DNA from: Campanula takesimana
Taxonomy: Eukaryota; Streptophyta; Magnoliopsida; Asterales; Campanulaceae
Assembly (NCBI GenBank): GCA_026119855.1
Contig: JAOWBW010000305.1
Coordinates: forward strand, 806,001-870,000
DNA length: 64,000 bases
Reading direction: 5' to 3'
Part shown: piece after piece, positions 54,957 through 64,000 of the stretch
How positions within the stretch are numbered: position 1 is the first letter of the stretch
Layout of the letters: every line of letters starts with the position of its first letter
Notes under the pieces: model-generated
Seen by the model: the letters and a program-made list of their open reading frames with translations, nothing else
What the model was told of the DNA's origin: nothing
Database searches by the model: none
Translations under genes and position numbers: made by a program

Positions 54957-57900
54957 GCTATTTTTCCTTTTGCCATGAATGAAACCCTCGACCTTTCCGA
55001 GTATCCCTCCATAGTCACTCTTTTAATTGATAAATTGGCTAATAATCAAACTAATGATATACACTTAGTTAATAATGATTCATTAGAAGAGGCAGACACA
55101 GACACATTAAATGATGAATACATTAAAGAAATCTCAGAACAGGTTATTAATCAAAAAGAATCTCGAGCCCAAGCTGCCGATGAGGTGTTAACGTGCGTGA
55201 ATTTGGGAACCGAAGCCGAGCCTAAGGAAACGCAGATTGGAAGCTTCTTCAGCGGAGTCGAAAGGGAAGCACTAATTGAGCTACTCAAAGAATATGTGGA
55301 TGTGTTCGCATGGTCCTATAAGGACATGCCGGGGCTCGACAACTCGATCGTAGAGCACAGAATCCCGACAGCACCAGACGCTAAGCCAGTCAAACAGAAG
55401 CTGTGCCGCATCAAGCCGGAATGGTCTTTGCAAGTGAAGGAAGAGATTGAGAAGCTACTCCGTGTGGGTTTCATCAGGGTGATTGAATATCCAACTTGGT
55501 TATCAAATCCGGTGACTGTCAAGAAATCCAACGGTAAAGTCAGAGTATGTGTGGATTTTCGGGATCTCAACAAAGCTACGCCGAAGGATGACTTCCCCTT
55601 GCCAAATATCGACATGTTGGTGGACGCGACCGCCCATTATGAGGTCAAGTCGTTCGTTGATAGGTTTGCCGGCTATAACCAGATCAAGATGGCCGAGGAA
55701 GACCAAGAGAAAACAGCTTTCACCACCCCATGGGGAACTTTTTGCTATATTGTCATGCCGTTTGGGCTAAGGAACGCTGGGGCTACATACCAACGGGCAG
55801 TTACGACTTTATTCCACGATATGATCCACAAGGAGATTGAGGTGTACGTGGATGACATGATTATAAATTCAAAAGGGTCTGGTGGCCAACACTTGATAGA
55901 TCTCAGAAAATTCTTCAACAGGTTAAGGGAGCACGCCATGCGTTTGAACCCGGCGAAATGTACCTTTGGATTTCGTAGAGGGAAAGTATTAGGTTACATG
56001 GTCACCGAGAATGGGATCGAAGCCGACCCAAGGAAGATTCAAGCCATCCTGGAGATGAAGCCACCCCGTACCGAGACGGAGATAAAAGGATTCATGGGAC
56101 GCCTACAATACATCAGTCGGTTTATCAATCAGTTGACCACCATCTGTGAACCAATTTTCAAACTGATGAAGAAAACAGCCAGTGTGGAGTGGGATTATGA
56201 CTGCCAGATAGCCTTCGAGTGGATTAAACAGTATTTGGTGAATACCCCAATCCTGCGCCCGCCGCATAAGGAGAAGCCGTTGATACTATACTTAACTGTG
56301 ACAGATACCTCCGTCGGAGCCATGTTAGCGCAAGAAGCCAAAGATTCCCGGATTGAGAATGCAGTGTACTTTGTCAGTCGAAAGTTACAAGGTAGCGAGC
56401 TCAATTACTCCGCGCTCGAGAAGACCTGCGTAGGCCTAGTATGGGTGGTGACGAAGCTCAAGCACTACATGGTATCCCATCCGATCTTACTAGTCTTGAA
56501 AATGGATCCTATCAAGTACCTGTTCGATAAACCCTCCCTTTCTATGAGACTCGCTAAATGCTCAGTATTCTTGGGAGAGTTCGACATTACTTATGTACCG
56601 AGGAAGGCAATCAAGGGGAGGGCAATGGCCGATCAGCTCGCAGACTCTCCAAGCACCGAGACAAGAGGACCCGACCCCGAGTTTCCGGACGACGACATTT
56701 TCGCAATTGAGGTTGCAGAAAGGTGGCAATTATTCTTTGACGGAGCTGCAAATAAACGAGGGAATGGAGCCGGACTCCTACTTATTGATCCCAAAGATGA
56801 GCACACTCCCATAGCCATCAAGCTAAACTTCTCGACAACCAAAAACGCCGCCGAGTATGAGGCGTGTATAGCCGGATTGGAGGCCGCCCTAGAACGCAAC
56901 GTGAAAGAGTTACAAGTGTACGGAGACTCTGCTTTGATTATTAACCAAACGGCGAAGAAATGGAAAACTATTGATCCTTGCCTGCAGCGGTACCAAGGTT
57001 ACATGGACGAGTTGATAGCACAGTTCAAAGAGGTTACCTTCCATTTCCTGCCGCGAGACAGAAATAGGTTCGCGGATGCTCTAGCTACATTGGCCTCCTT
57101 AGTTGAAATTCCAGAAGGAAGGTCCGTGAAACCATTCAGGGTTGGACGGAGAGAGAACCCCGCCTATTGCTGTGAAATCCAGATCGATGCAGAGGTAAAC
57201 GGAGATCAATGGTACGCCCAAATCTACAAGTTCCTTAAGCACGGAGAGATGTCCTTTGACGGAGATGTGAAGGCCAAGAGTCTGCAAGCACTCAAAAGGT
57301 TGGCGGGGCAGTTTGTGCTGTTAGACGATACTTTTTACAAGAGGCATTACGACGGTTTGTTGCTCTTATGTGTCGATAACAAGAGAGCTGAAGCAATAAT
57401 GGAAGAAGTACACAACGGGTTGTGCGGACCCCACATGAATGCAAGGATGCTTAGACAGAAGATCACTCGTCTGGGCTATTATTGGATTACCATGGAGACA
57501 GACTGTATTCAATGGGTTCGACGGTGTCACAAGTGCCAAGTATGCTCCAACCTCAACCACATCCCCCCACACGAACTGTATAGTTCCACCACGCCTTGGC
57601 CATTCGCCACGTGGGGTATAGACATCATTGGGAAGATCTCGCCGGCCGGTAGTAATGGTCATGAATTCTTTCTCGTCGCGGTCGACTACTTCACAAAGTG
57701 GGTCGAAGCTCAGTCTTACAAGGTGCTGAATTCCAAGAAGGTGGCGCAGTTTATCAAAGAGAACATTATGTGTCGGTATGGGGTCCCTAACCTCATTATA
57801 TCAGATAATGGTAGTCATTTCGAAGCCGAGTGTGCTCGCTTACTCGCAGAATTCAAGGTCGAACGAAAGAAATCTTCCCCGTACTATCCGCAGACTAACG

Positions 57901-58460
57901 ACGCGGTTGAAGCGGCCAACAAGACGATAGAGCAGATAATTCGCAAAATGGCTTTGCAGGGGCGGGATTGGCCCGAGAAGTTACCATTAGCACTTTGGGG
58001 GTACAGAACGTCATTCCGCACCGCTACCGGAGAGACCCCTTACGCTTTGACATACGGCATGGAGGCAGTACTCCCTATTGAGTTGGAGGTGCCATCTTTG
58101 AGGATCTTGCTCGAGAACTAAGTGAATGAGGTAGAATGGCTTCGTAGTCGCTATGATCAGTTGGCAACGCTCAATGAACGCAGATTGAAGGCCATGGAAC
58201 ACATCCGGGCCTATCAAAGGAGAACGACGAAAGCCTTCAATAAAAAGGTCAAGCCTGTTGACATAAAGGAAGGAGACTTGGTGCTCAAAGCACCCTTGCC
58301 TAACAAGTTCAACCCCCTGGGGAAATGGGCCCCTACTTAGGTAGGGACGTTTGTAGTACAAAAGATCTTCTCCAGAGGAGCGGTCAGAATGGCGGATTTG
58401 GATGGCAACCCGTTCAAGGAACCAGTCAACCTCAGCAAGCTCAGACGCTACTACGACTAG
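54957..58460 (+). pseudogene. Element A pol: RT, RNase H, archaeal-type RNase H, integrase
   Basis: Resumes directly after the CAAAC duplication. RT runs from about 55390 to 56030 with YVDD at 55845-55856; motif A reads FVDRFAGYNQ. RNase H 1 lies at about 56260-56640. A second, archaeal-type RNase H at 56720-57110 has LFFDGA, the AAEYEA Glu, YGDS and a late Asp in DRNRFADA; dual RNase H is diagnostic of Tat. Integrase: HHCC zinc region 57400-57550, catalytic Asp codons 57621 and 57804 and Glu codon 57909 (34 residues between the last two). The frame has stops at 58119-58121 and 58338-58340 before its natural end at 58458-58460. The open frame begins upstream at 54840 only because B's antisense LTR is in frame. 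Confidence 0.92.
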
Positions 58461-58530
58461 ACTCCCCCTCTCTGGAAAAAAAAATAAAAATAAAAATAAA
58501 AAAACGTTTACTACGCAAAAAGAAGCCCGA

Positions 58531-58617
58531 TAGACTGAAAACCCGCAAAGGACGGTCTATGCAAAATAAGGGTGCGTACAAAGCTCGCTAGATCGAAAAC
58601 CCGCAAGGGCGGTCTAG
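58531..58617 (+). ncRNA. Motif-1 hairpin candidates, two copies in A
   Basis: 58531-58559 and 58588-58617 lie 70 bp after pol. Copy 2 pairs CUAGAUCG with CGGUCUAG (8 bp), then an AAAA bulge, then CCC-GCAA-GGG with a GNRA-type tetraloop. Copy 1 has C-G in place of U-G at the fifth pair and a one-base-longer inner part. Equivalent copies on B's sense strand show further compensatory changes. Confidence 0.5.
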
Positions 58618-58683
58618 GCAAAAGTTAGAGCATTCCCCTTCTATCTTCCCTTTCTCTAAAAATCATTCTAGTCCGACTGGAGT

Positions 58684-58736
58684 GAACTACGGTGACCTGA
58701 GCCCCTTAGTCCTACTTGTAAAAGGGGAACGCAGCC
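58684..58736 (+). repeat. GAACUACG motif-2 copy in A's 3' region
   Basis: GAACTACG and GACCTGAGC are followed by the inner pair CCCUU/AAGGG and then AACGCAGCC. It is the same architecture as in the LTRs with different inner bases. Confidence 0.55.
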
Positions 58737-58984
58737 TTTCAAAAGGTGCGGTCTAAAAAATAAATAAACATCCAAATCCTGTCACAAAGCAATAAAGGTA
58801 GAAGTTGTGTTTTCCGAAAGCAAAAACTTTTATTTCCATAGTCATTGCATGTTAACACTTATTTGATGAGTCTAAGCTTGACATACTTTTTGAATAAATA
58901 ACCTATTCTGAAATTGAAACTAAAACAAAAGTAAACTAAAATTAAAACAATGTGTTTGCAACGACTATGGAAGGACCCTTGGAA

Positions 58985-59647
58985 TTACTCTTTAGTGCCA
59001 CTCGTGCCTTCGGTCTCTTTCTTCTTGCTTTGACCACGGCGAATCTTTTTCTTGTTAGGGTTCTCGCAAAACCTCCTCTCAAATTCACTAACCCCTTTAG
59101 CTTTGACACTAGGAGTCTCTCCATCCTTTCTCTTCCTTGAAGTCCCCGCTCCATCTCCATTAGCCATGCTCTTGCTCCTCTTCCTCTCATAGGCCATCGC
59201 CTCCTTCATCCTCAATGAACAACTAGGAGCACAGGATGCCAAAATAGTGCCCCTTAGGGTCTCTAGAGTCTGCTCCGCTTGCCCAAGTCTCTCCATAAAC
59301 CAATCCAAATACTCTCGTGGTAGGTAGGTGTTGTTAGAGCGTGTGATGAGAGTCCTATGGCCAAAACCGGCCTCGCCCCACATTTGAGAAAGGAGAACCG
59401 AAGCGCTATCATCCAAACGAAGTATGCCAAAAGGAAAACGGGTCCTCTCCTCATCCCAACCCTCGGGGATGGTTTACACTAGACCATATTGACGGAGCAC
59501 TCTAGCGAGGTAGTAAAAAGTGGTCCCAGAAAATGACGGAACTTTAATCATGTGCAGTCCCACTTGCTTCTCCCTCACAGAATTAATGTGCCAATGGGGC
59601 ACCACCCACTTGATGTCATCGGTTACCATCTCCGCCAAATACCTTTC
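58985..59647 (-). pseudogene. Antisense additional ORF of element A, split by element C
   Basis: The minus-strand frame runs from the C insertion point (59647) to a stop at about 58985, interrupted by one TAA at 59475-59477. It encodes DIKWVVPHWHINSVREKQV, then FSGTTFYYLARVLRQYG, then after the stop GWDEERTRFPFGILRLDDS and SQMWGEAGFGHRTLITRSNN. A basic tail rich in Lys/Arg (KRKDGE, NKKKIRRGQSKKK) ends it. The N-terminal part lies beyond C. Antisense ORFs between integrase and 3' LTR are documented for Tat elements, some related to plant mobile-domain proteins; I cannot assign this one. The lysine-rich tail looks like a nuclear localisation signal. Confidence 0.6.
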
Positions 59648-60846
59648 TGTTAGTACCCGACCTGAAAATGAGTTTATTAGGACTTTCCCAAAAATACAAG
59701 GACTTTATAGGAATTAGAAACCTTACAAAGACTTGTCCCGGATTCCAAAAATATCTCATTTATGGCAAAATCTATCAAATTAGGTAATAAATGGTTTCCT
59801 TAAAACCATGCAGAAACCCTAGCTTAAGAATCAAGTCAACCGGCAGCCTTGGCCACGCGGCCAACATTGCTCCGCGTTGATCTTGGCCACGCGGCCACTA
59901 TTGTAACCGGCATCAACAATGGCCAGGCGGCCAACCTCGCGCCGGATGATCTGGACCATCAGATCTTCCCCTCAGTTTACTATATAAACCAATCCCATGC
60001 TATTGGTTTAGGGGGATCCGAATTTGAGAGTTCTTAAACACAATTTTGCTCTCTAATTAGCATTCAAACCTCCAAGAAGATCAAGGTTTATTTCTTGCCA
60101 ACATAGGTAAGTTTTCTAACTTATTTCTTCACGTTCTTGCATTATTTCTAATGTAGATCTTTAATATTCATATTCTTAATATGTTTATTCATGTGTTCTT
60201 CATAATATTCATAGTCTTAATATGTTTATTCATGTGTTCTTCATAATATTCATATTCTTAATATGTTTATTCATGTGTTCTTCATAATATTCATGTTCCT
60301 AACATCTTTATTCATATTTTCTTCATGACATTCATATGTTCATAATATGTTCTTCGCATATTCATCATATTCTAGATTAAAACCTTATTTATGCCATATT
60401 TAGGGTGGCGATCTTCATAATTACATGTTATTTCATAGCCAATGATGATCTAGGGTTCATCAACCCGAGGATGATCTAGGAACTACTTCTAAACCCTAAA
60501 CTTTAGGTAATTCCCCCCTCATCATGCATGATCCCGATTCTTCTGCCTATTCTAATTCTCTCGAACTACGCTGACCTGAGCTTCTCACATTGAGAGGAAC
60601 GTAGGCAATCTTCGGATCCGGTCTAAATCACTATCACACTACATACACCGCATCATGATAGAAAGACCGATCAATTCGGGCAATAGGAGTGATAACGTCC
60701 AATATTCTTCTCTTGTTGTAATTTGACCCCCGAACCCATTAAACATGCTTTTTCTCAATGTTTTGGCTATAACTAAAACGGCGTGGCGACTCTCATAATT
60801 TTAATGTTGCTATGAATATTCCCAAATTCAAACACACGTATTCACA
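59648..60846 (+). repeat. Element C 5' LTR
   Basis: 1199 bp. Promoter palindromes at about 59849-59935, TATA at about 59981-59988, motif-2 hairpin at 60563-60606. It is longer than the A and B LTRs because of an internal 41-bp tandem repeat. Confidence 0.88.
60166..60330 (+). repeat. 41-bp tandem repeat in LTR C
   Basis: Four units of ATTCATATTCTTAATATG plus TTTATTCATGTGTTCTTCATAAT, downstream of the probable transcription start. The homologous region in A is single-copy and in B shorter. Confidence 0.85.
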
Positions 60847-60847
60847 G

Positions 60848-60865
60848 TGGCGACTCTGCTGGGGA
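60848..60865 (+). other. Element C primer-binding site
   Basis: TGGCGACTCTGCTGGGGA, one base different from A and B. Confidence 0.85.
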
Positions 60866-60913
60866 CTGCTTTGAAACTTTTTCAAACTTAGTGGGTCTAA
60901 CTTTCGTCACATC

Positions 60914-61345
60914 ATGATGCTTGTCATGTTTACACATGCACACACCTGCCATGTTTACACATGCACACACTTTCCATGTTTACACATGCACCCTACACAC
61001 ACTTGCCATGTTTACACATGCACACACCTGCCATGTTTATACATGCACACACCTGCCATGTATACACATGCACCCTACACACACCTGCCATGTTTACACA
61101 TGCACCCTACACACACTTGCCATGTTCACACATGCACACACTTGCCATGTTTACACATGCACACACTTGCCATGTTTACACGTGCACCTCACACACTGGC
61201 CATGTTTACACATGCATCTCACACACTTTCCATGTTTACACATGCACCCTACACACACTTGCCATGTTTACACATGCACACACTTGCCATGTTTATACAT
61301 ACACCTCACATACTTGCCATGTTTACACATGCACCCGTGCACCCC
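60914..61345 (+). repeat. Leader minisatellite (C)
   Basis: About 17 units, including longer variants with CACCCTACAC and CACCTCAC inserts. All three plus frames are open through it. Confidence 0.9.
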
Positions 61346-61969
61346 GCAATGTTAATACTTGTACTTTGTTGATACTTGTACTTGGTATATACCTTGTATC
61401 CTTGTACCTTTGTTATTTTCGTCTTAGTATTAGGGTCAAACAAAACTCTGCTATGCTCCCTTGTACATTATTTTCCTTCTCCTGCATTGCATTGCGTAGC
61501 ATCATTCAAACATTCAAAACTTCTCTTTTTTCTCCTTAAAAAAGAATTAGTTTTTTACCACACACTACCACTAGTCCGTGTCAGCACTGCACATGTCCCC
61601 ATTACCCGGAGCATTCGATGTGCAGGAATTTGTGCGCTACTGCCGCCCTCTTTTCGAGTCACTCGTCTACTCCACTCACCGTGTACGTTCCGCGAGCGGT
61701 GGGAACCTTTTACCTTACCCGTGTCAACCCACACATAGAGATTAGGACACTCCTTAGACCAACCATTTAGGATGTAAATAAATGCAAAACTTTTCGCAAA
61801 ATAAAATGTGCATTGCATCTAGACAACCTCTAAGGTCCATCGCTCACCCTTGGGCCATCTATCAAAATTCCTCATCTTGGCCTATCTAGGTTACCTACCC
61901 ATCATTGCGATCCATTTTGGGCCTACCCTTCATCTCGACCCGCTTTGGTCAAAATCCTTCTCAACCTAC

Positions 61970-64000
61970 CCTTACCACTTTTGACCTCCTAGGTCAACCT
62001 TATCCGCCTTTGACCCCTTAGGTCAACCGTTGACCTCCTAGGTCAACCTTTGACCGCTTAGGTCAACCTTATCCGCCTTTGACCCCCTTAGGTCAACCGT
62101 TGACCTCCTAGGTCAACCTTTGACCGCCTAGGTCAACCTTCTCAACCTTTGGCCCCCTAGGTCAACCTTTGACCGCCTAGGTCAACCCTCTGAACCTTTA
62201 ACCTCCTAGGTCAACCTTTGACCCCCTAGGTCAACTTTCTTCGCTCTTGACCCCCTTAGGTCAACCTTTGACCCCTAGGTCAACCTTCTCCGCTCTTGAC
62301 CCCCTTAGGTCAACCTTTGACCCCCTAGGTCAATCTTATCCGTTTAAGTCAACCTTTGACCCCTAGGTCTACCTCATTTGTCTTTTAACCTCTTAGGTCA
62401 ACCTTTGACCCCCTAGGTCAACTTTCTCCGCTCTTGACCCCCCTAGGTCAACCTTTGACCGCCTAGGTCAACCCTCTGAACCTTTAACCTCCTAGTTCAA
62501 CCTTATCCGCCTTTGACCTCTTAGGTCTACCCTTGACCTCCTAGGTCAACCTTATCACCCTCGACCTCTTAGGTCACCCCTCGACCTCTTAGGTCAACCC
62601 TTGACCGCCTAAGTCAACTTTATCCGCCTCCGACCTCTTAGGTCACCCTTGACTCCTAGGTCAACCTTATCTACCTTTGACCTCCTAGGTCAACCTTTAA
62701 CCGCCTAGGTCAACCTTACCACCCTTTGACCTCTTAGGCCAACCTTTGACCCCCTAGGTCTATCTTATCCGTTTAAGTAAACCTTTGGCCCCCTAGGTCA
62801 ACCTTTGACCGCCTAGGTCAACCCTCTGAACCTTTAACCTCTAGGTCAACCTTTGACCCCCTAGGTCAACTTTCTCCGCTCTTGACCCCCTTAGGTCAAC
62901 CTTTGACCCTAGGTCAACCTTCTCCGCTCTTGACCCCCTTAGGTCAACCTTTGACCCCTAGGTCAACTTTCTCCGCTCTTGACCCCCTTAGGTCAACCTT
63001 TGACCCCTAGGTCAACCTTTGACCCTTAGGTCAATCTTATCCGTTTAAGTCAACCTTTGACCCCCTAGGTCAACCTTACCAACCTTTGACCTCTTAGGTC
63101 TACCCTTGACCCCCTAGGTCAACTTTATCAACCTCCGACCTCTTAGGTCAACCCTTGACCTCCTAGGTCAACCTTATCACCTTCGACCTCTTAGGTCACC
63201 CCTCGACCTCTTAGGTCAACCTTTGACCCCTTAGGTCAACCTCATCCGCCTTTGACCTCTTAGGCCAACCTTTGACCCCATAGGTCATTCTCATCTGCCT
63301 TTGACCCCATAGTCAAACCTTGGACCCCTTAGGTCAACTTTATCACCCTCGATCTCTTAGGTCAACCTTTGACCACTTAGGTCAACCTTATCCGCCTTTG
63401 ACCTCTGAGGTCAACCTTTGACTCCCTAAGTCAACCCAATCACCTTTCGACTTTTTAAGTCAACCTTTGACCCTTAGGTCAACCTTATCCGCTATTGACC
63501 TCTTAGGTCAATGTTTGGTCCCATAGGTGAACCAATTACCTTTGACCTTAACCCGCTTAGGTCAAACCGTCATCCTGACCTACCTAGGTCATTATTTGAC
63601 CCACCGTTGTCCATACCAACCTAGGTCAACCCGTCTCGACCCATTTAGGTCCACACACCATCCTCGACCCATCTAGGTCAACTCGTCCGTCTTAGGTTAA
63701 AACTACCCCTTTACCTTTGACCCATCTAGGTCAATCCTTGGCCCGCTTAAGTCGACTTGCCCGTCTTGAATCTATCTACCGACCTCCCTAGGTCAACCAA
63801 CCCGAATAGGTCAACTAACTCACATTCGACCCGCTTAGGTCAAACCATGTTTATCCCACTTAGAACATCCCATAGGCAACCCGCTACAACCCGCTATCTT
63901 GATTCATTCACCATATAGGTCAATCCAACCCTTCTCATTTAGGTCGACCTATCCATTACCCATCTAGGTCAACCCACCATTATCGTCGCATTCTAGCTTG
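61970..64000 (+). repeat. GGTCAA/TTGACC (W-box-like) array of element C
   Basis: At least 2.0 kb of AGGTCAACCTTTGACC-type inverted units, interspersed with CTTATCCGCC and CTTCTCCGCTC spacers. Several spacer blocks are shared with B. It continues to, and perhaps past, the window end. Confidence 0.92.

Larger units (their letters stand above)
34664..59647 (+). mobile_element. Element A: Tat/Ogre-type Ty3/gypsy element, interrupted by B and C
   Basis: The order is 5' LTR (34664-35811), primer site, leader minisatellite, gag, protease, G-patch, [element B 40928-54951], RT, RNase H, archaeal-type RNase H, integrase, untranslated hairpin region, antisense ORF. Element C is inserted at 59647/59648, so A's 3' LTR lies beyond the window. 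Two RNase H domains and a primer site TGGCGACTCCGCTGGGGA (tRNA-Arg type, from memory for Ogre-like elements) place it in the Tat lineage. Gag carries a stop and a frameshift, a further frameshift lies at about 40850-40865, and pol carries two stops. The element was probably inactive even before B arrived. Excluding B, about 11 kb is visible. Confidence 0.85.
59648..64000 (+). mobile_element. Element C: B-like Tat-family element, truncated by the window end
   Basis: LTR 59648-60846, primer site, leader minisatellite and GGTCAA/TTGACC array in the same order as B but on the plus strand. Because the LTR is followed by a primer site it is a 5' LTR, not A's missing 3' LTR. The putative left target duplication is CTTTC (59643-59647). 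Presence of the W-box-like array, absent from A, marks it as the non-autonomous subtype. Confidence 0.85.

Noticed and set aside
59648..60846. Possible 3' LTR of element A
   Set aside because: It is followed by a primer-binding site, leader minisatellite and W-box-like array, so it is a 5' LTR of a further element. It also interrupts an antisense reading frame at a clean TG boundary. A recombinant tandem LTR structure remains a minor possibility.

Overview
This window is plant nuclear DNA, most likely from a eudicot with a large repeat-rich genome. The evidence is nested LTR retrotransposons of both superfamilies, many Stowaway-type MITEs with the CTCCCTCCGTCCC terminus, a CACTA terminus, and one broken gene for a hybrid proline-rich cell-wall protein. 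No tRNA, rRNA, CRISPR or bacterial-type feature was seen. I cannot name the species.

Layout. 1-512 is the end of a CACTA transposon that cuts off the 3' part of a proline-rich protein gene (507-956, minus). 1106-3745 holds a Stowaway MITE, a long-TIR element with a (TA)n core, and a Mutator-like MITE with a 10-bp target duplication. 3941-15542 is a minus-strand gag-only Ty1/copia element (about 3.4 kb on its own), split inside gag by an 8.2-kb plus-strand copia element (5999-14228, target duplication CTGAT). 15543-21139 is MITE-rich intergenic DNA with a G-rich minisatellite. 21145-27733 is an LTR element without recognisable genes (target duplication TTACT). 27918-about 30690 is a short LTR element with no coding capacity. 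31010-32545 is a second copy of the long-TIR element, carrying two nested MITEs. 32579-33306 is an LTR plus polypurine tract of a minus-strand element, followed by an intact antisense acidic ORF with its own TATA box (33604-33984).

The right half (34664-64000) belongs to one Ty3/gypsy family of the Tat/Ogre type. Element A (from 34664, plus) has LTR, PBS, leader repeats, gag, protease, G-patch, RT, RNase H, a second RNase H and integrase. It is broken by stops and frameshifts. Element B (40928-54951, minus, target duplication CAAAC) is inserted between A's protease/G-patch region and RT. It has nearly identical 1087-bp LTRs but no pol. It carries a solitary intact 226-aa zinc-knuckle ORF and several kb of tandem arrays. 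Element C (from 59648, plus) is inserted in A's antisense ORF and runs off the window. Its leader and array resemble B's.

The most interesting signals are in this family. Two recurring RNA-hairpin candidates show compensatory base changes among copies: a GNRA-type loop motif and a GAACUACG...ACGUAGG motif. The 5' leaders of B and C hold about 2 kb of inverted GGTCAA/TTGACC (W-box-like) repeats that A lacks. A Cys/His-coding leader minisatellite is shared by A, B and C. Antisense ORFs lie near the 3' ends of two elements. Together these suggest an autonomous/non-autonomous pair in which cis-acting RNA and DNA structures are kept while coding capacity is lost.
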